Assembly: GCA_025765615.1 (NCBI GenBank) | Contig: JAIVFJ010000059.1 | Coordinates: forward strand, 124,001-188,000 | Direction: 5' to 3' | Source: Zopfochytrium polystomum | Lineage: Eukaryota > Chytridiomycota > Chytridiomycetes > Chytridiales > Chytridiaceae | DNA length: 64,000 bases | Shown here: positions 1 to 10,100 of the stretch, piece after piece | How the letters are laid out: each line of letters begins with the position of its first letter | Position numbering within the stretch: the stretch's first letter is position 1 | The notes under the pieces: generated by a model | The model's input: only the letters and a program-made list of their open reading frames with translations | Told to the model about the DNA's origin: nothing | The model's database searches: none | Position numbers and translations under genes: made by a program

Positions 1-606
1 AGCTCTACTTGAATCTTGACTGTGAACTGTGAACTGTGGAACTTGAGTCTTGGCTGGCTGTGAATCTTGAATCAAGGGCTTGAGAGCATGAGACTTGGGG
101 GCTTGACTTGAGTTTTGGGTGACTGTTCCGATTGGTGGAGGTTGGACTTGACCAGTGACCCAATCAATGGCAGGGTTCTGGGCTTGCAGCCATGGTAATC
201 CCAGGATGACAGAGAATGTGGGTGAGCCAAGATCCAATACTTCCAGATTGACCATGGATGGTGGAAAGTCTTGGATGTGGAGGTTTAGCTTGGTTTCATG
301 GCTGATTTCCTTGAACAGAGCATGATTGGCAAAGTGGACCTTGAGGGGTGTGGATTTCTTGATCGTAGGAATGGCACAAGACTTGGCAAGGGTGGCATCA
401 ATGATGTTGCAGGATGATCCAGAGTCTATAAGGGCCTTGGTTGTGATGGTTGACTTGGGTGAGAGTTGAATCTTGACATCCATGGTGAGTTGGTGGGGCT
501 TGGAATCTGAGGTGTTTGTGGTGCTGGTGGTGGTGATGAAACAGGGGCAGCTTGGAGGAGGGTCCAGGGAATTGCCCCTCAGTGAGCCTGGACCTGGGAG
601 TTTGGG
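1..606 (-). CDS. pol: pol (aspartic protease part) of the Gypsy element, truncated by the window edge
   Basis: The frame is -1 to gag and open from the CCCAAAC heptamer to base 1. It contains the retropepsin active site ALIDSGSSCNIID (Asp codon at 426-424) and the second conserved patch FSVILGLPWL followed by NPAIDW, as in Ty3/Gypsy proteases. Reverse transcriptase, RNase H and integrase should lie to the left. The protein would be made as a Gag-Pol fusion, so no start codon of its own is proposed. Confidence 0.85.
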
Positions 607-1502
607 TGCTTCTTCCTTGGGCAGTCCTTGACAGCATGCTCCTTGGAGCCACAGTAAAAACACAGTCCCTGCTGGGCCCTCCTTGTTTTCTCCTCTTGGC
701 TCAGAGGACCCTTAGGAAGTGTCTCAACTGCATCCACTTGCATGGGTTCAGGAACTGTAAGAGCTTGAGGAACTGGGGTAGGTCTTGATGTAGTTCCTAC
801 TTGTCTTTGCTTCAGCCTCTTGGAGTAGAGTCTGTTGTCAATCTTGATGGCAAGGAGAATGTACTCTTCCAAGGTCTCAGGGATGTGCAGAGACTGGGAG
901 AGCATGTCTTGGATGGACTCATGGAGACCATCATGGTACAGCTCCATCAGAGCTGCATCATTGTATCCAGAGTCTCTGGCTAGTTGCTTGAATTGGTTGG
1001 TGTAGGCCACACAAGATTGCTTTCCTTGCTTGATATGCTTGAGCTTGGATCTTGCTGTCCAAGATGCGTAGGGGTCACCAAAGGTAGCTTCCAGCCCCTC
1101 CCAGAGCTCTTGCAGGGTGGTGGGTGTGCTTGGGAGAGATCTGTACCATGATTGAGCTTGACCAGACAGGAGGGTGCTTGTGAAAAGAACCTTGACTTGC
1201 TCACTTGGAAATCTTGAAGGTTGGAGAAGGATGACATTCTCCACAGTGGCCATGAAGTTCCTAAGGTCTTTGGCCAGCCCAGTGAACTTGTCAGGGCTGG
1301 GAACCTTGGGCTCTCTTGCTTGGTTGGCTTGAGGCAGGGGAAGAGCTTGATGTTCTTGTTGGTGAAGTTGTTGTTGAAGCTGGTGCTGCTGGTGAAGGAC
1401 TTGTTCTTGAAGTTGGTGTGTCTGTCTTGAGAGGGCTTGTAATTGGTCCATCAAGGCTTGGAAGGCAGTTGCATCAGGGAAGGTGTTGTTTGGGTCAGAC
1501 AT
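579..1502 (-). CDS. gag: Gag polyprotein of the Gypsy element
   Basis: 307-residue capsid/nucleocapsid protein of a Ty3/Gypsy retrotransposon. The N-terminus is Gln-rich and coiled-coil-like (about residues 20-55). The middle is a retrotransposon-gag capsid domain: the FTGLAKDLRNFM stretch, then GQAQSWYRSL, then the TFGDP and Y..QFKQLARDSGY region. The C-terminus has one perfect CCHC zinc knuckle, CFYCGSKEHAVKDC, for RNA packaging. The ATG at 1502 lies 28 nt after the primer-binding position. The frame is intact and ends just after a slippery heptamer that gives access to pol. Confidence 0.93.
   Translation of the reverse strand: MSDPNNTFPDATAFQALMDQLQALSRQTHQLQEQVLHQQHQLQQQLHQQEHQALPLPQANQAREPKVPSPDKFTGLAKDLRNFMATVENVILLQPSRFPSEQVKVLFTSTLLSGQAQSWYRSLPSTPTTLQELWEGLEATFGDPYASWTARSKLKHIKQGKQSCVAYTNQFKQLARDSGYNDAALMELYHDGLHESIQDMLSQSLHIPETLEEYILLAIKIDNRLYSKRLKQRQVGTTSRPTPVPQALTVPEPMQVDAVETLPKGPLSQEEKTRRAQQGLCFYCGSKEHAVKDCPRKKHPNSQVQAH
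600..606 (-). promoter_or_regulatory. candidate -1 ribosomal frameshift heptamer between gag and pol
   Basis: CCCAAAC on the minus strand fits X XXY YYZ in the correct gag phase (C CCA AAC) 18 nt before the gag stop. The -1 frame is open from upstream of this point into pol. A downstream RNA structure was not evaluated. Confidence 0.5.
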
Positions 1503-1529
1503 GATGGCAGAGAGTAGTGGGAGAGGGTG

Positions 1530-1540
1530 AAGTGAATTAT
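1530..1540 (-). other. primer-binding position, self-complementary to the transcript 5' end
   Basis: Two bases after the LTR end the minus strand reads ATAATTCACTT, the exact reverse complement of AAGTGAATTAT at 1623-1613, which lies at the transcript start predicted by the TATA box. Known: Tf1/sushi-type Gypsy elements prime reverse transcription with the first 11 nt of their own RNA instead of a tRNA. No tRNA-3'-end match (TGG...) is seen here. Confidence 0.65.
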
Positions 1541-1651
1541 GATGTCAGGAACAGGGCAGGACAGGACAAGGCAGACAAGGAACTGAGAGGAGTGATGATT
1601 GTATTGGAAACAATAATTCACTTGAGGGATGGGACAGGTCCCCCATCCCCC

Positions 1652-1658
1652 TTTTATA
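1652..1658 (-). promoter_or_regulatory. TATA box of the LTR promoter
   Basis: TATAAAA on the minus strand, downstream of the GAA/TTC array. It predicts transcription initiation about 30 nt further on, near 1625. Confidence 0.7.
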
Positions 1659-1690
1659 CCTTTTGAGAGTGTTCCTTGTCAAGACTCAAA

Positions 1691-1876
1691 GAAAGTTCCA
1701 GAAAGAGCAATTAGTAATACAATGATACCAATGATACCAATGACAAAAAGACAAGTCAGGAAAGCAAAGAAGGTTCCAGAAGGTTCCACAAGGTTCCATG
1801 AAGGAATGTTCTAGAAGGTTCCAGAAGGTTCCAGAAGGTTCCATGAAGGAATGTTCTAGAAGGTTCCAGAGGTTTC
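1691..1876. promoter_or_regulatory. array of heat-shock-element-like GAA/TTC units in the LTR
   Basis: GAA and TTC alternate at exact 5-bp spacing, the heat-shock factor consensus (nGAAnnTTCn). Units start at 1691, 1696, 1701; at 1769, 1774, 1779, 1784; at 1804, 1809, 1814, 1819, 1824, 1829, 1834, 1839; and at 1849, 1854, 1859, 1864, 1874. They lie about 30-220 bp upstream of the TATA box. Known: HSF trimers bind three or more such units. Inference: the element may be transcribed under heat or proteotoxic stress. Confidence 0.7.
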
Positions 1877-1895
1877 CAGAGGGTGATTCATAACA

Positions 1896-3478
1896 CGAAG
1901 GGTCAGGAACCAGTTTTGTCCAGATTGATGGAGTCCATAGAGGCTCTTGAGGAGTTTGCGGAATAGCTTCTTTCCATCTGGAGTGAATTGCTCATGGCCT
2001 TTTGGTGGGTGCATGTAGATGACTTCTTTGAGGAAATCGTACAGGTAGGCGGTGTTGACATCCATGCTGTGGTACTCGAGGTCAAAAGCAAGGCTGATTG
2101 CGATGAGCAGTCGGATGGCGTGGATCCGGACGACAGGAGAAAAGGTGTCTGTGTAGTTGATGCATTCGCGTTGGGTGTTTCCACATGTGACAAGACAGGC
2201 TTTCCATCGCTTCTGTTAGTTTGGGGTCTTTTGGTGTAAGCAGTGTGCAGGAGCTTTGACCTGATACTGCTCTGCCAGGATGACTTGCTGCATTTTGCAA
2301 GTGATGGTCCTTGTAACAGTTTTGTATAAAGACAAACACAAGACTGACAGAAGCCAAGATCAACCTCCCACCACCACCACCTTCAGTAGTGTACTCCCTC
2401 CATCTCCACAGTTGCACAACCCATAGACAATCCAGCCCAACGAATTCTTTCAGCTTCAGCCAGCCAAAGTGGTCAAGCTTTTAGACATATACCCGTTTGC
2501 AGAACATTGCGCATTTGCCAGGAGGAAGAACTGTCCATTCCGAGACCTTGTGCTCGTCCATGAGAGAGTGAAGCTCCTCAAGCTCAGATGCAGTCCATTC
2601 TTTGTTGTGGTCTGATGCGTGGGCTTCCTTGGGGGAACGTGGCACTGGTGGGAGTTTTGATTGGTGGATTGGTTCTTTAGGGAAGCACTTTGGAAAGCGC
2701 GGTTCTGGTTTGGCTGATGTAGGGTAGAGTCGCAAGAGATGGCAAGTGATTGTTCAATTTGCAAGTAGCTTGCGAAGTCCAGTTGATGCATCTTTGATGT
2801 TGACAATGACAGATGGTGGAGTGGTGATTCAATGACAGGTTCCGGTTCAGTGTTGATGGATGCTGCTATGCGGTCTGCCGTTGAAGCTAGGCTCTCTTCA
2901 GGTTTGTCTTAATCTTCACCGAGGATGACAGCGAATGTGTCAGGGTTCCAACCATAGTTGTCATTGTCATCGTCATCACCATCTTCCATATCTTGGGGAA
3001 GAGTTGATCTGAGGTGTTTGTTGATGATGATGGCGGCTGTCCCCCCCTGGAAGCCTGGTGCAGTTTCTGGCAAGTACGAGTGGAGGGAGCACTGTCAGGA
3101 GAGAGTTGGATTATCGATGGTAAGAGTCAAGGGGTGGCTCAACAGGCTCGAAAGAAGGAGAGTCGTCAGTTTCAGGAAAATCCATAAAAATCATCAGAGA
3201 GAAGTTAAGAAATCAGAATTTAGAGATTGAAGCTTGGTGTCACTGCGGACAAGGCCAGGAAAGACATGCTCATGCAAGTTATAGTGGCATGTCTGAAGAA
3301 TGGTCCGTGCAGTAAATTCGTAGCAGAGGGCAATAGACTTGCTGTCTGTGTCGAAACCCAAGAAGAGTTCAAGTGAGGCCCAAGGAGAGAACTTGGTCTT
3401 GTGTGAGTTTGCAGGTTCTGTGTACTCATTGTTGAGTGTGACGATGAGGCAGCCAAAAATTCCAAGTTGGAGTAGATT
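1896..3478 (-). pseudogene. Ty1/Copia retrotransposon remnant (integrase C-terminus to reverse transcriptase)
   Basis: Minus-strand pieces in Copia order. At 3475-3230: the end of integrase (GIFGC, then FLGFDTDSKS). At 2950-2820: an acidic linker. At 2600-2480: the start of reverse transcriptase (EWTASELEELHSLM, then W.VLPPGK). At 2200-1900: YTDTFSPVVRIHAIR, MDVNTAYLYDFLKEV and KSLYGLHQSGQNWF. Several stops and frame changes separate the pieces, so it is dead. It is 5'-truncated at about 3478 and interrupted at 1895 by the Gypsy LTR. Confidence 0.85.
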
Positions 3479-3483
3479 GGGAA

Positions 3484-3606
3484 TTAATATTCAAATGAAA
3501 TTCGACCAGTGTGAGTGTGTAGCACAAGGTCTGACGAGGCCTGCATGACAGGGGCCGCCGCAACGAGGGACGACGCGACGGCGAGGAGGAGCGCAACGGG
3601 GTGCAT
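3484..3606 (-). pseudogene. signal-peptide exon stub of an unknown secreted protein
   Basis: A 40-residue frame beginning with a textbook secretory signal (MHPVALLLAVASSLVAAAP, then VMQA) that stops within a few bases of the Copia remnant. What is seen: Met, hydrophobic core and an AxA-like cleavage region. Inference: a secreted-protein gene decapitated by the Copia insertion, the rest lost or displaced. It could also be a chance hydrophobic frame, since no downstream exon was found. Confidence 0.35.
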
Positions 3607-5422
3607 CGCTTGTTTGTTCTTCCGTCTTTTCTTGATGAATGCGGTGTAACGAAATGCTTTTCCGTGACGCAGCAACGGTGGACTTGCGTCTCGCGCTGTC
3701 TTCCAGTCCCCAATGCAAAGTGGGCTCAGCCGCATGGGCCACACGCGCAGGAGAGGCCACAGTCCCGACCGCGGTTGTGCCAGCCGTGTGTGTCCGGACG
3801 GGATGAGACATCTTCCGCAGCTTGCTGGGTGCCACGGCCGGCGTCAGCTAACTCGGTGCGCACGACCACCTGGGGCCGGGGGTCGTGCCAGCCGAAGGAA
3901 GGAGAAAGGAAGAGCCGTGACACAGGGCATGATCTTTGCTATCTCTTCTCTGTCCCTCGGGAGGGGCTATTCACACTGCAAGTGAGAGCAGCCGCAGGCC
4001 ACGGCAGCCAAAATCGGCAAGCGGAGTCCAGCCAGCGGTGGCCGGACGTGCCTGGACGGATTCCAAAGTGTGGGCCTCGTCCGAAAACAATGGCTAAAAT
4101 GCAAGAAGATTATTTACAACACCAGAACGCCAATTTTTGTTGCTTTTTTTGGAAATTGCTTATAGGGATGAACTAAAAAAGTGCGAGAGAAAAAACAATG
4201 TGCTGGAGGGGAGAAATGGAAACAAAGCGACCTGCACAGCCAACAGAGGAGGGAGAACTGCTTCGATTCACTCGTCGTCTTCCGTCACCTATTCATCCTC
4301 CGCTGCGTCCTCGTACATCTCTTCCTTATCCACTGCGCAGTTTGGTGTGAGAACCGCCGGAGGCGCGCGTCCCTCCGCCTCCATATCCGCCCGCTCCGCG
4401 GCGGCGCCCGCCTGCAGTTTGGGTATTTTTTTTATCGAGGATCGGTGGAGATGGAGGGGAGACAGGAGAAGGACGCGTCACGCTCATCGGCGACTCACTG
4501 CACGCCATGACGCCGCAGTGGGGTCTCGGCCCGAATACCCGCGTTGATGGACGCGACGGATTTGACCGACTGCATCCTCGCGACGGTCGCTGAGCCGGGC
4601 GGGGTGTCCAAGGCCGTGTCGAGCGTCGAAGGGAAGATTGTCGCGAGAGGATTCGCCAACGTCCGGGCTTCCGCGCAAAGCACTTACATGTTACTGCTCA
4701 AAAGGGTGGGCGGCCGTGGCTCGCAGTGCCGTGTTGCGGTTCATGTCGATCGCTGCTTGGGTCACTGGCTACTGATTCCATCATAATACACTCATGGGAG
4801 ATTGATGCTTTCACAACGCAAGCACGGGATTATTGGGCTTTGGCGGCGCAACCGGGAGAGAAGGTCTCCACCGGCCCATCCCACCGCCCCACCCCCCAAA
4901 AACAACGTAACAAAGCAAAGCATTTTAATGAGTCCGATGCGTGCCTCGCCGATTTTGAAAGAAAAAAAACTAGTTGAAGTAGAAGAAACGAAAGAGAAAG
5001 AAAGACTACAGGCCCCTTTTGCGGGTGTTCCACATCGCAGGCTTGAAGGGCTCCTTGGGGTGGTGGCCTTCAACTCCCCCTCCAAGTGGACACCATCGCC
5101 GATCATTTGTCCATCCACGTATTCCCTTCTCTCAAACCCAAGCCGACAGACCACGGGATGCTGAAGACCGGGAAGGGGGAGGGGGGGGGGGGGGGGGGGG
5201 GGTGGGCGACAAGGCGGTCGGTACGAGGGTGTAGTGGGCAGGAGCTTTCAAAATAAGTCCTACGCTTAAGTTTCTCTGGTGCGACGCCGGTGACCACTCT
5301 TCCGCCTTCCCTGCCTTCGCCTTCCAATGCGCTGCACGCCCCCCCCCCCACTCCACAGCCAGCCATTGCTGACCATGTTCCCCTTTGGTCATTAGCGCAC
5401 TCGAAAACAAAGGGGTGCGGAC
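3607..5422. other. no confident gene
   Basis: Overlapping short frames on both strands, none with recognisable domains. An 80-codon plus frame at 4544-4786 and an acidic minus-strand tail near 4280-4345 are the best candidates, but no exon chain closes. A 22-base poly-G lies at 5181-5202. Confidence 0.4.
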
Positions 5423-6091
5423 ATGAAAGCGCCGTCCAAGTTCAGCACGACCGAGCAAGCCGTCGGCCTGGACAACCCAGGGAACCGCCGCGACTTTTCA
5501 GGGCACATTGACAGCATCCCGAACGGCAAGTTTGGCGGCGCGGACAACGAGATGCCGTACAACGGTAGGGCGAAACTGGCCGTTCAGAAAAACACTTCGG
5601 GGGTGAGTCCGTTTCTTTTTTCCTTCTTCCGCGTCTCGTTATATATCTCCCACCGGCCCACCCACCCAACTTCGCGTTGGCCTCGTCCAAGACCACCTTC
5701 GAATTACTTTTTTCCTTCTTTTTTTCTTTCAACAAATCCAACAACGGACGAAAAGGGTGCTCGCGGAAACACTGTTGCCCAAGTGTCCTGGCCACAAGAC
5801 GCAAAGCCCAGCCCGCGTCAAATAAAGGCTGCGCTTAAGCAATCGGCTCAATCTGGCAATCAGGTCAACTTCAACCCCACGCCAAAGGAGCTGCAGGCTT
5901 ACCAGCACAGGCAAAAGATGCACCGGAACAAGGCCACTCAGTCGAGCTTGGGCAAAGCGTGGGCCGAAAAGCAGAAATCTCAAGAGGGCATAGCCCAAAA
6001 AGCGGCTAATAAGAAGTTGAAAGAGGAACGAACAGCACGGAGGCAGTCAAACTCGGCTTACAAACAGCAGCAGAAGAAGGGCAAAAAGTGA
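5423..6091 (+). CDS. small basic protein of unknown function
   Basis: Two exons, 5423-5602 and 5756-6091, joined in phase 0 (donor GGGTGAGT, acceptor AAAAG) give 171 residues. The 153-nt intron happens to be open in frame, so an unspliced 222-residue reading is also possible; the intron is pyrimidine-rich, which favours splicing. The N-terminus is polar (TTEQAVGLDNPGNRRDF). The C-terminal half is Gln/Lys/Ala-rich and helical, ending in a KQQQKKGKK tail, suggesting nucleic-acid or ribosome association. No family was recognised. Confidence 0.55.
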   Translation: MKAPSKFSTTEQAVGLDNPGNRRDFSGHIDSIPNGKFGGADNEMPYNGRAKLAVQKNTSGVSPFLFSFFRVSLYISHRPTHPTSRWPRPRPPSNYFFPSFFLSTNPTTDEKGARGNTVAQVSWPQDAKPSPRQIKAALKQSAQSGNQVNFNPTPKELQAYQHRQKMHRNKATQSSLGKAWAEKQKSQEGIAQKAANKKLKEERTARRQSNSAYKQQQKKGKK

Positions 6092-7116
6092 AACATCGCA
6101 AAGCATCCCCAAACTGTATTATGTTCATCTTTGAGAGAAACTAAAAGAACTAAAAGAAAAAGAAAGTGCAAGTGAAAAAGCTTTTTTAGTCACTGATCAC
6201 TCTACCAAAACGCCGAATCAGCCCACTCCGCTCGAGCGAGAGTAGGGCAAAGGAAGGGGGAACCTCCATTGAGCGCGTTGGTCGATTGATGGCATTGATG
6301 GCGTGGAAGTTGCACCCGAGTTTACGGGGGGGGGGGGGGGGGGGGGGGGGGGCGGTGTGAATTGAACGGATAGTGCTTTTCGCTTTTTTTTTTCTGTGCC
6401 CGTGCCGTCGCTGCACCGGTTATTCGAAGCCCGGTTTCGGTCCAAATCCCGAGACTTTCTTGACGGTTTGAATCCTTAGCAGGGCCATCCTTTCATGATT
6501 ATGGAATGTGATATCCCGTGTTATAGTAAAGTAAGAGCTTAAAATCCCAAACTATCACAAGTACGAGCCCCAACTATCACAACAACGCCAACTGAAGGAT
6601 CTCGTCAGCACCGTCTTCTCGGTACATCTTCGTTTCGCGCCCTCGAAATCTACAAGCCCGTCGTGGGCACTTCTCTTAGCATGGAATAGTGAAGAAAACA
6701 GAGATGGCCAACGGCCATTCACCACACCGTACCCGGAGCATTAGACTTGGTTTTCCCCCCAGCTCTTTTTGTGGCAATGGAGTGCGATATTGGATGAAAT
6801 AGCAACAACAATAGTAAATCTTTAGTTGTGGACGATGGCGGCCAAATGGAAGCAAATCACTCGGTGCTGCCTTGTTTCACAAGCAGAGAGTCGCGACAGG
6901 CGGGCGCGTTGAACGATTGTGGAGCAGTTTGTGTTGATATTGCACGGCTACTTTTTGCTGAGCTCTCTCCTTTGCATTTGCGAGACCTGTCCAAGCTTGG
7001 CAGCGTGCGCAACCTCGCGCCCCCACACACTAATACAACAGTGCACACAACCCCGCACGCGCCGAAAAGCAACGTTCACATTAAGAAAGAAAACGCGAGA
7101 AAGCATGACCACCATT
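6092..7116. other. intergenic, no gene seen
   Basis: Holds the likely 3' ends of the flanking convergent genes and a 27-base poly-G (6326-6352). Longer plus frames from 6828 onward are antisense to RPAP1. Confidence 0.6.
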
Positions 7117-10100
7117 TCACCGCCCGACTGCGACGCCCATTTCCGCCAGCCCTGCCAGCACGGCGCTCGCAAAGCGACGGTTCGTTTCGTGCAGGTGGGT
7201 GCTGGCGGCGTACCGCACCAGCTGGCGCCGCGCGATCGTCTCGAACGCCCCTCCGTCGTCATCGTCGGCATCTTCCGCCTCCTCCTCCTCCTCCTCCTCC
7301 TCCCCCTCCTCCGGCGCCTGGCGCTGCCGTTGCCGCCGCCGCCGTCGCTCTTGCCGCCTTTGCCGCCACCGCCGCCGGCGCCGCTGTGCCAGCCCCACGC
7401 ACCGCACGTACAGCGCCAGCACGTCCTCGTCGGTCTCCGTGGGCTCGACAAAGCAGGCGAGCGGCGCGGGCAGCTGGTTGGTGCGGAGGCGCGGGAAGCG
7501 CGACGGCGGCGGCGGGGAGTCGTCCTCGCCGTCGCCGTCCTCGGCCACGCCATCGCCGGGATCGGCGTAGGCGTCGGCGGCGTCGAGGAGCGTGGACCAG
7601 AAGCACTGGCGGTACTTTGGCGGGTACGGCATGGCGAGTGGGATGGACAGGAAGCGGGCGAACGCCGGGTTGAGGAAGGAGGCGGAGGCAAACTCGGCGA
7701 CGAGGTCGGCGTAGAGCGAGTAGAAAGAGGGTGAGACGCGGGCGGTGTCGAGGCGCGGGGCGGCGAAGAAGGATAAGGAGTCGCCAGCGTCTTGGCTGTC
7801 GCCGCCGCCACCTTCGGCAGCGGTGGGTCCGGGGGCGGCCAGGAACAGTTGTAGCGCCTCGCCAAAGGCGAGCTGGCCCGCCGGGTCGTGGATGACGGCC
7901 GAGTGCCTGAGTACAACGCCGAGGGCGTAGACGGCGAGTTCGGGGGCCAGGCCTTGCGGCAGTGCCGGCGCAACGGTGCCTCCTTCGCGGCCGTCATCGT
8001 TGGCCTCCTGCAGCAGACGGTACATCCTCGCGACAAACGACAGGGCGGATATAAGAGACGCCTCGTCGAGAGCGTCGGCGCAGAGAAGCGGCTCCAGCAA
8101 CCACTTTGATTGGACCTCTGCTTGGCGGTCAAAGGCGTCGTCCTCCGGGAAGAAAAAGGCGACAGCGGCGGATGGCGGGATGGCACTGGTGATGACGCCG
8201 TTATAGTACCGAAGGAGCGGGAACGGCAGGCCGCCAGCAAAAGCCGCTAGGTGGTCCAAGAATGCCTTGACGGTCGATGCCAGTGGAAACAGGCCTTCGC
8301 ACAGGTACAGCAGGATGTTCTTGGCGATCAATTCAGCCGGAACGGATGTCGGCAGCGCTTCGGAGAGCACTGCCTCGACAAGGTAGCAGCGAAGGTCCGC
8401 CACACCGCATCCGAACAAGCAATCGCGGTCGCTCCACGTCGCTAAGTTGTTTCCGATTCTTTGAAAAACGAGATCGACCGACTGTTTCCAAATCGCACTG
8501 CGACGCTCCACAGTCTCGTAAAAAGCGGTCAAGAAGCGAAAACTGGACTCGATGGCATTGCAGGCGATCGACCGGTGCACGAGTCTTCGTACCCTCTCGG
8601 ATGAGAGCAGTGAAGGATGTCCCAGAGGTGACGCACGGTGTGGTGAGGGCGGCAGTGGTGCGGAAGTCTGAAGTTCTTGCAGCACTCTTTGAATAAATAG
8701 TAATAGAGGATCGGGCTTTGCCAATTGGTCCCGTACTCGTCTGCCAGCGGGCTTCAAACCCTCCAGGCAAGTGCTGACGGACGACAGCAGTGCCAGTGTA
8801 AAGTGTGAAGGACCAGGGCGGACTGATAGTACCTTTTCAAGAAGCTGCAGTAGGATAATCTGGAGCTCTGGCACCTCGCCTTTTCCAATCTTTTGCTGCT
8901 TGTTTGCCAAAGATGTTATCTTCACCAAGTACGTTGTCACTTCGAGGAGAATGGCCGAATTCGGGGAGGACTCCACCAGGCCACGGGCCTTAGAAGCCAA
9001 GCCAACAAAGTCCCACTGCTCGAGATAAAGCTCGTGCTGCTGCTGCGCCAAAACCATCACCAGTCTCAGCATTTCCGCAACAGTGAGCATTTCGACTTCC
9101 GACGCGTCCGACCTCAGTATCAGACCCAGAGTCTTTCCAAAGGAGGAAATTTCGCCAATGACGCCCCACACCGGTGAAAGAAGCGCGGCGCCAAGATCCT
9201 TTGCGCTTTGACACTGAAGCTGCAGAAGCTGTAGGCAGTATCGTTTTGTCTGGGGCGGGACTGACGCGGCGAAGGGCAAGCACTCAATGGCGCGGGTCAG
9301 AAGCCCCTGTCGGTGCGAGACGATGTCGCAAAACCGAGGAGACTGCTGGCAGAACAAGACCAGCGCGTGCATCATGTTGCAGAACTCGTCTTCTCCGTTC
9401 GTAAACTGCGACACCAAATACTCCAGGCGGTTCATCAAATGGGTTTGCAGCAGCCCAGCACATATGTTCGCGTGGAGCGAGTCCATTATATCAGCCAACG
9501 ATACATCGGCGTCGATATTCACTGTCGGCGCGTTTGCAAGAACAGACTCGGCCAGCTGGAGGTGCCCTCTGTTTCCAAGCGCCCACAGCCGTGCGGTGCG
9601 GTCATCCACACGCCTTGCCGACGGCGGCGTGACGCAGCAAACGAGCAGCTCCAGCGACAGCGCAAGCACGGTGCGATTGGCATCGTCCAAGCAGTTCCGC
9701 AGCGACAAGATCGTCTGCGAGCGCTCGAGGTCGATGCCGAGCTGCTTGATGACGTCGGGGGAGTAGCGCTCGGCCTTCAAGCGGCGGACGACGCAGAGCA
9801 GGACTTTGAGGCACAGGGCGCGCTGCGCGCTGTAGCGGCTCCGCAGGAGGTAGGACAGTTCGGCGACGGTGAAGGTCTGGGCGTCGCCGAGCGTTTGGGC
9901 GCCGTTGAAAAAGAGGTTTTGCTGGTCCAGCATGGAAGGCGTCTCGCGGTAGTCCACGTTGCCGTGCATGTCGAAGCAGATGGTCCGGGCGTCGAGGACG
10001 TCGTCGGTTACTTCGCTCAGGTCGGGCAACACGATGATCGGCCGCGTCGTACCTCCGTGCATCGGCTTACCTGCATCGAGGATCGAGCGCGATCCATGGA

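Larger units (their letters stand above)
1..1895 (-). mobile_element. Ty3/Gypsy LTR retrotransposon, left part outside the window
   Basis: Seen: on the minus strand, an LTR (1895-1543), a primer-binding position, a gag gene with a CCHC knuckle and the start of pol (aspartic protease) running off the left edge. The element is entered inside a Copia reverse transcriptase remnant at about 1895/1896, so it is the younger insertion; the 5 bp next to the LTR (CTTCG on the minus strand) are the expected target duplication, but the other end is not visible. gag and the visible pol frame have no internal stop, so this copy may be recent. Confidence 0.9.
1543..1895 (-). repeat. 5' LTR of the Gypsy element
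   Basis: On the minus strand it begins TGTTATGAATC and ends TTCCTGACA, giving TG...CA ends with a short imperfect inverted repeat. Inside are a heat-shock-element-like array, a TATA box and the predicted transcript start. The 3' LTR is outside the window, so both boundaries are inferred from the termini, the join to the Copia remnant and the adjacent primer-binding position. Confidence 0.75.

Noticed and set aside
6828..7734. Long plus-strand frames over 6.8-7.7 kb
   Set aside because: They are antisense to the end of RPAP1 and consist of Pro/Arg/Ala/Ser runs from the GC-rich complement.
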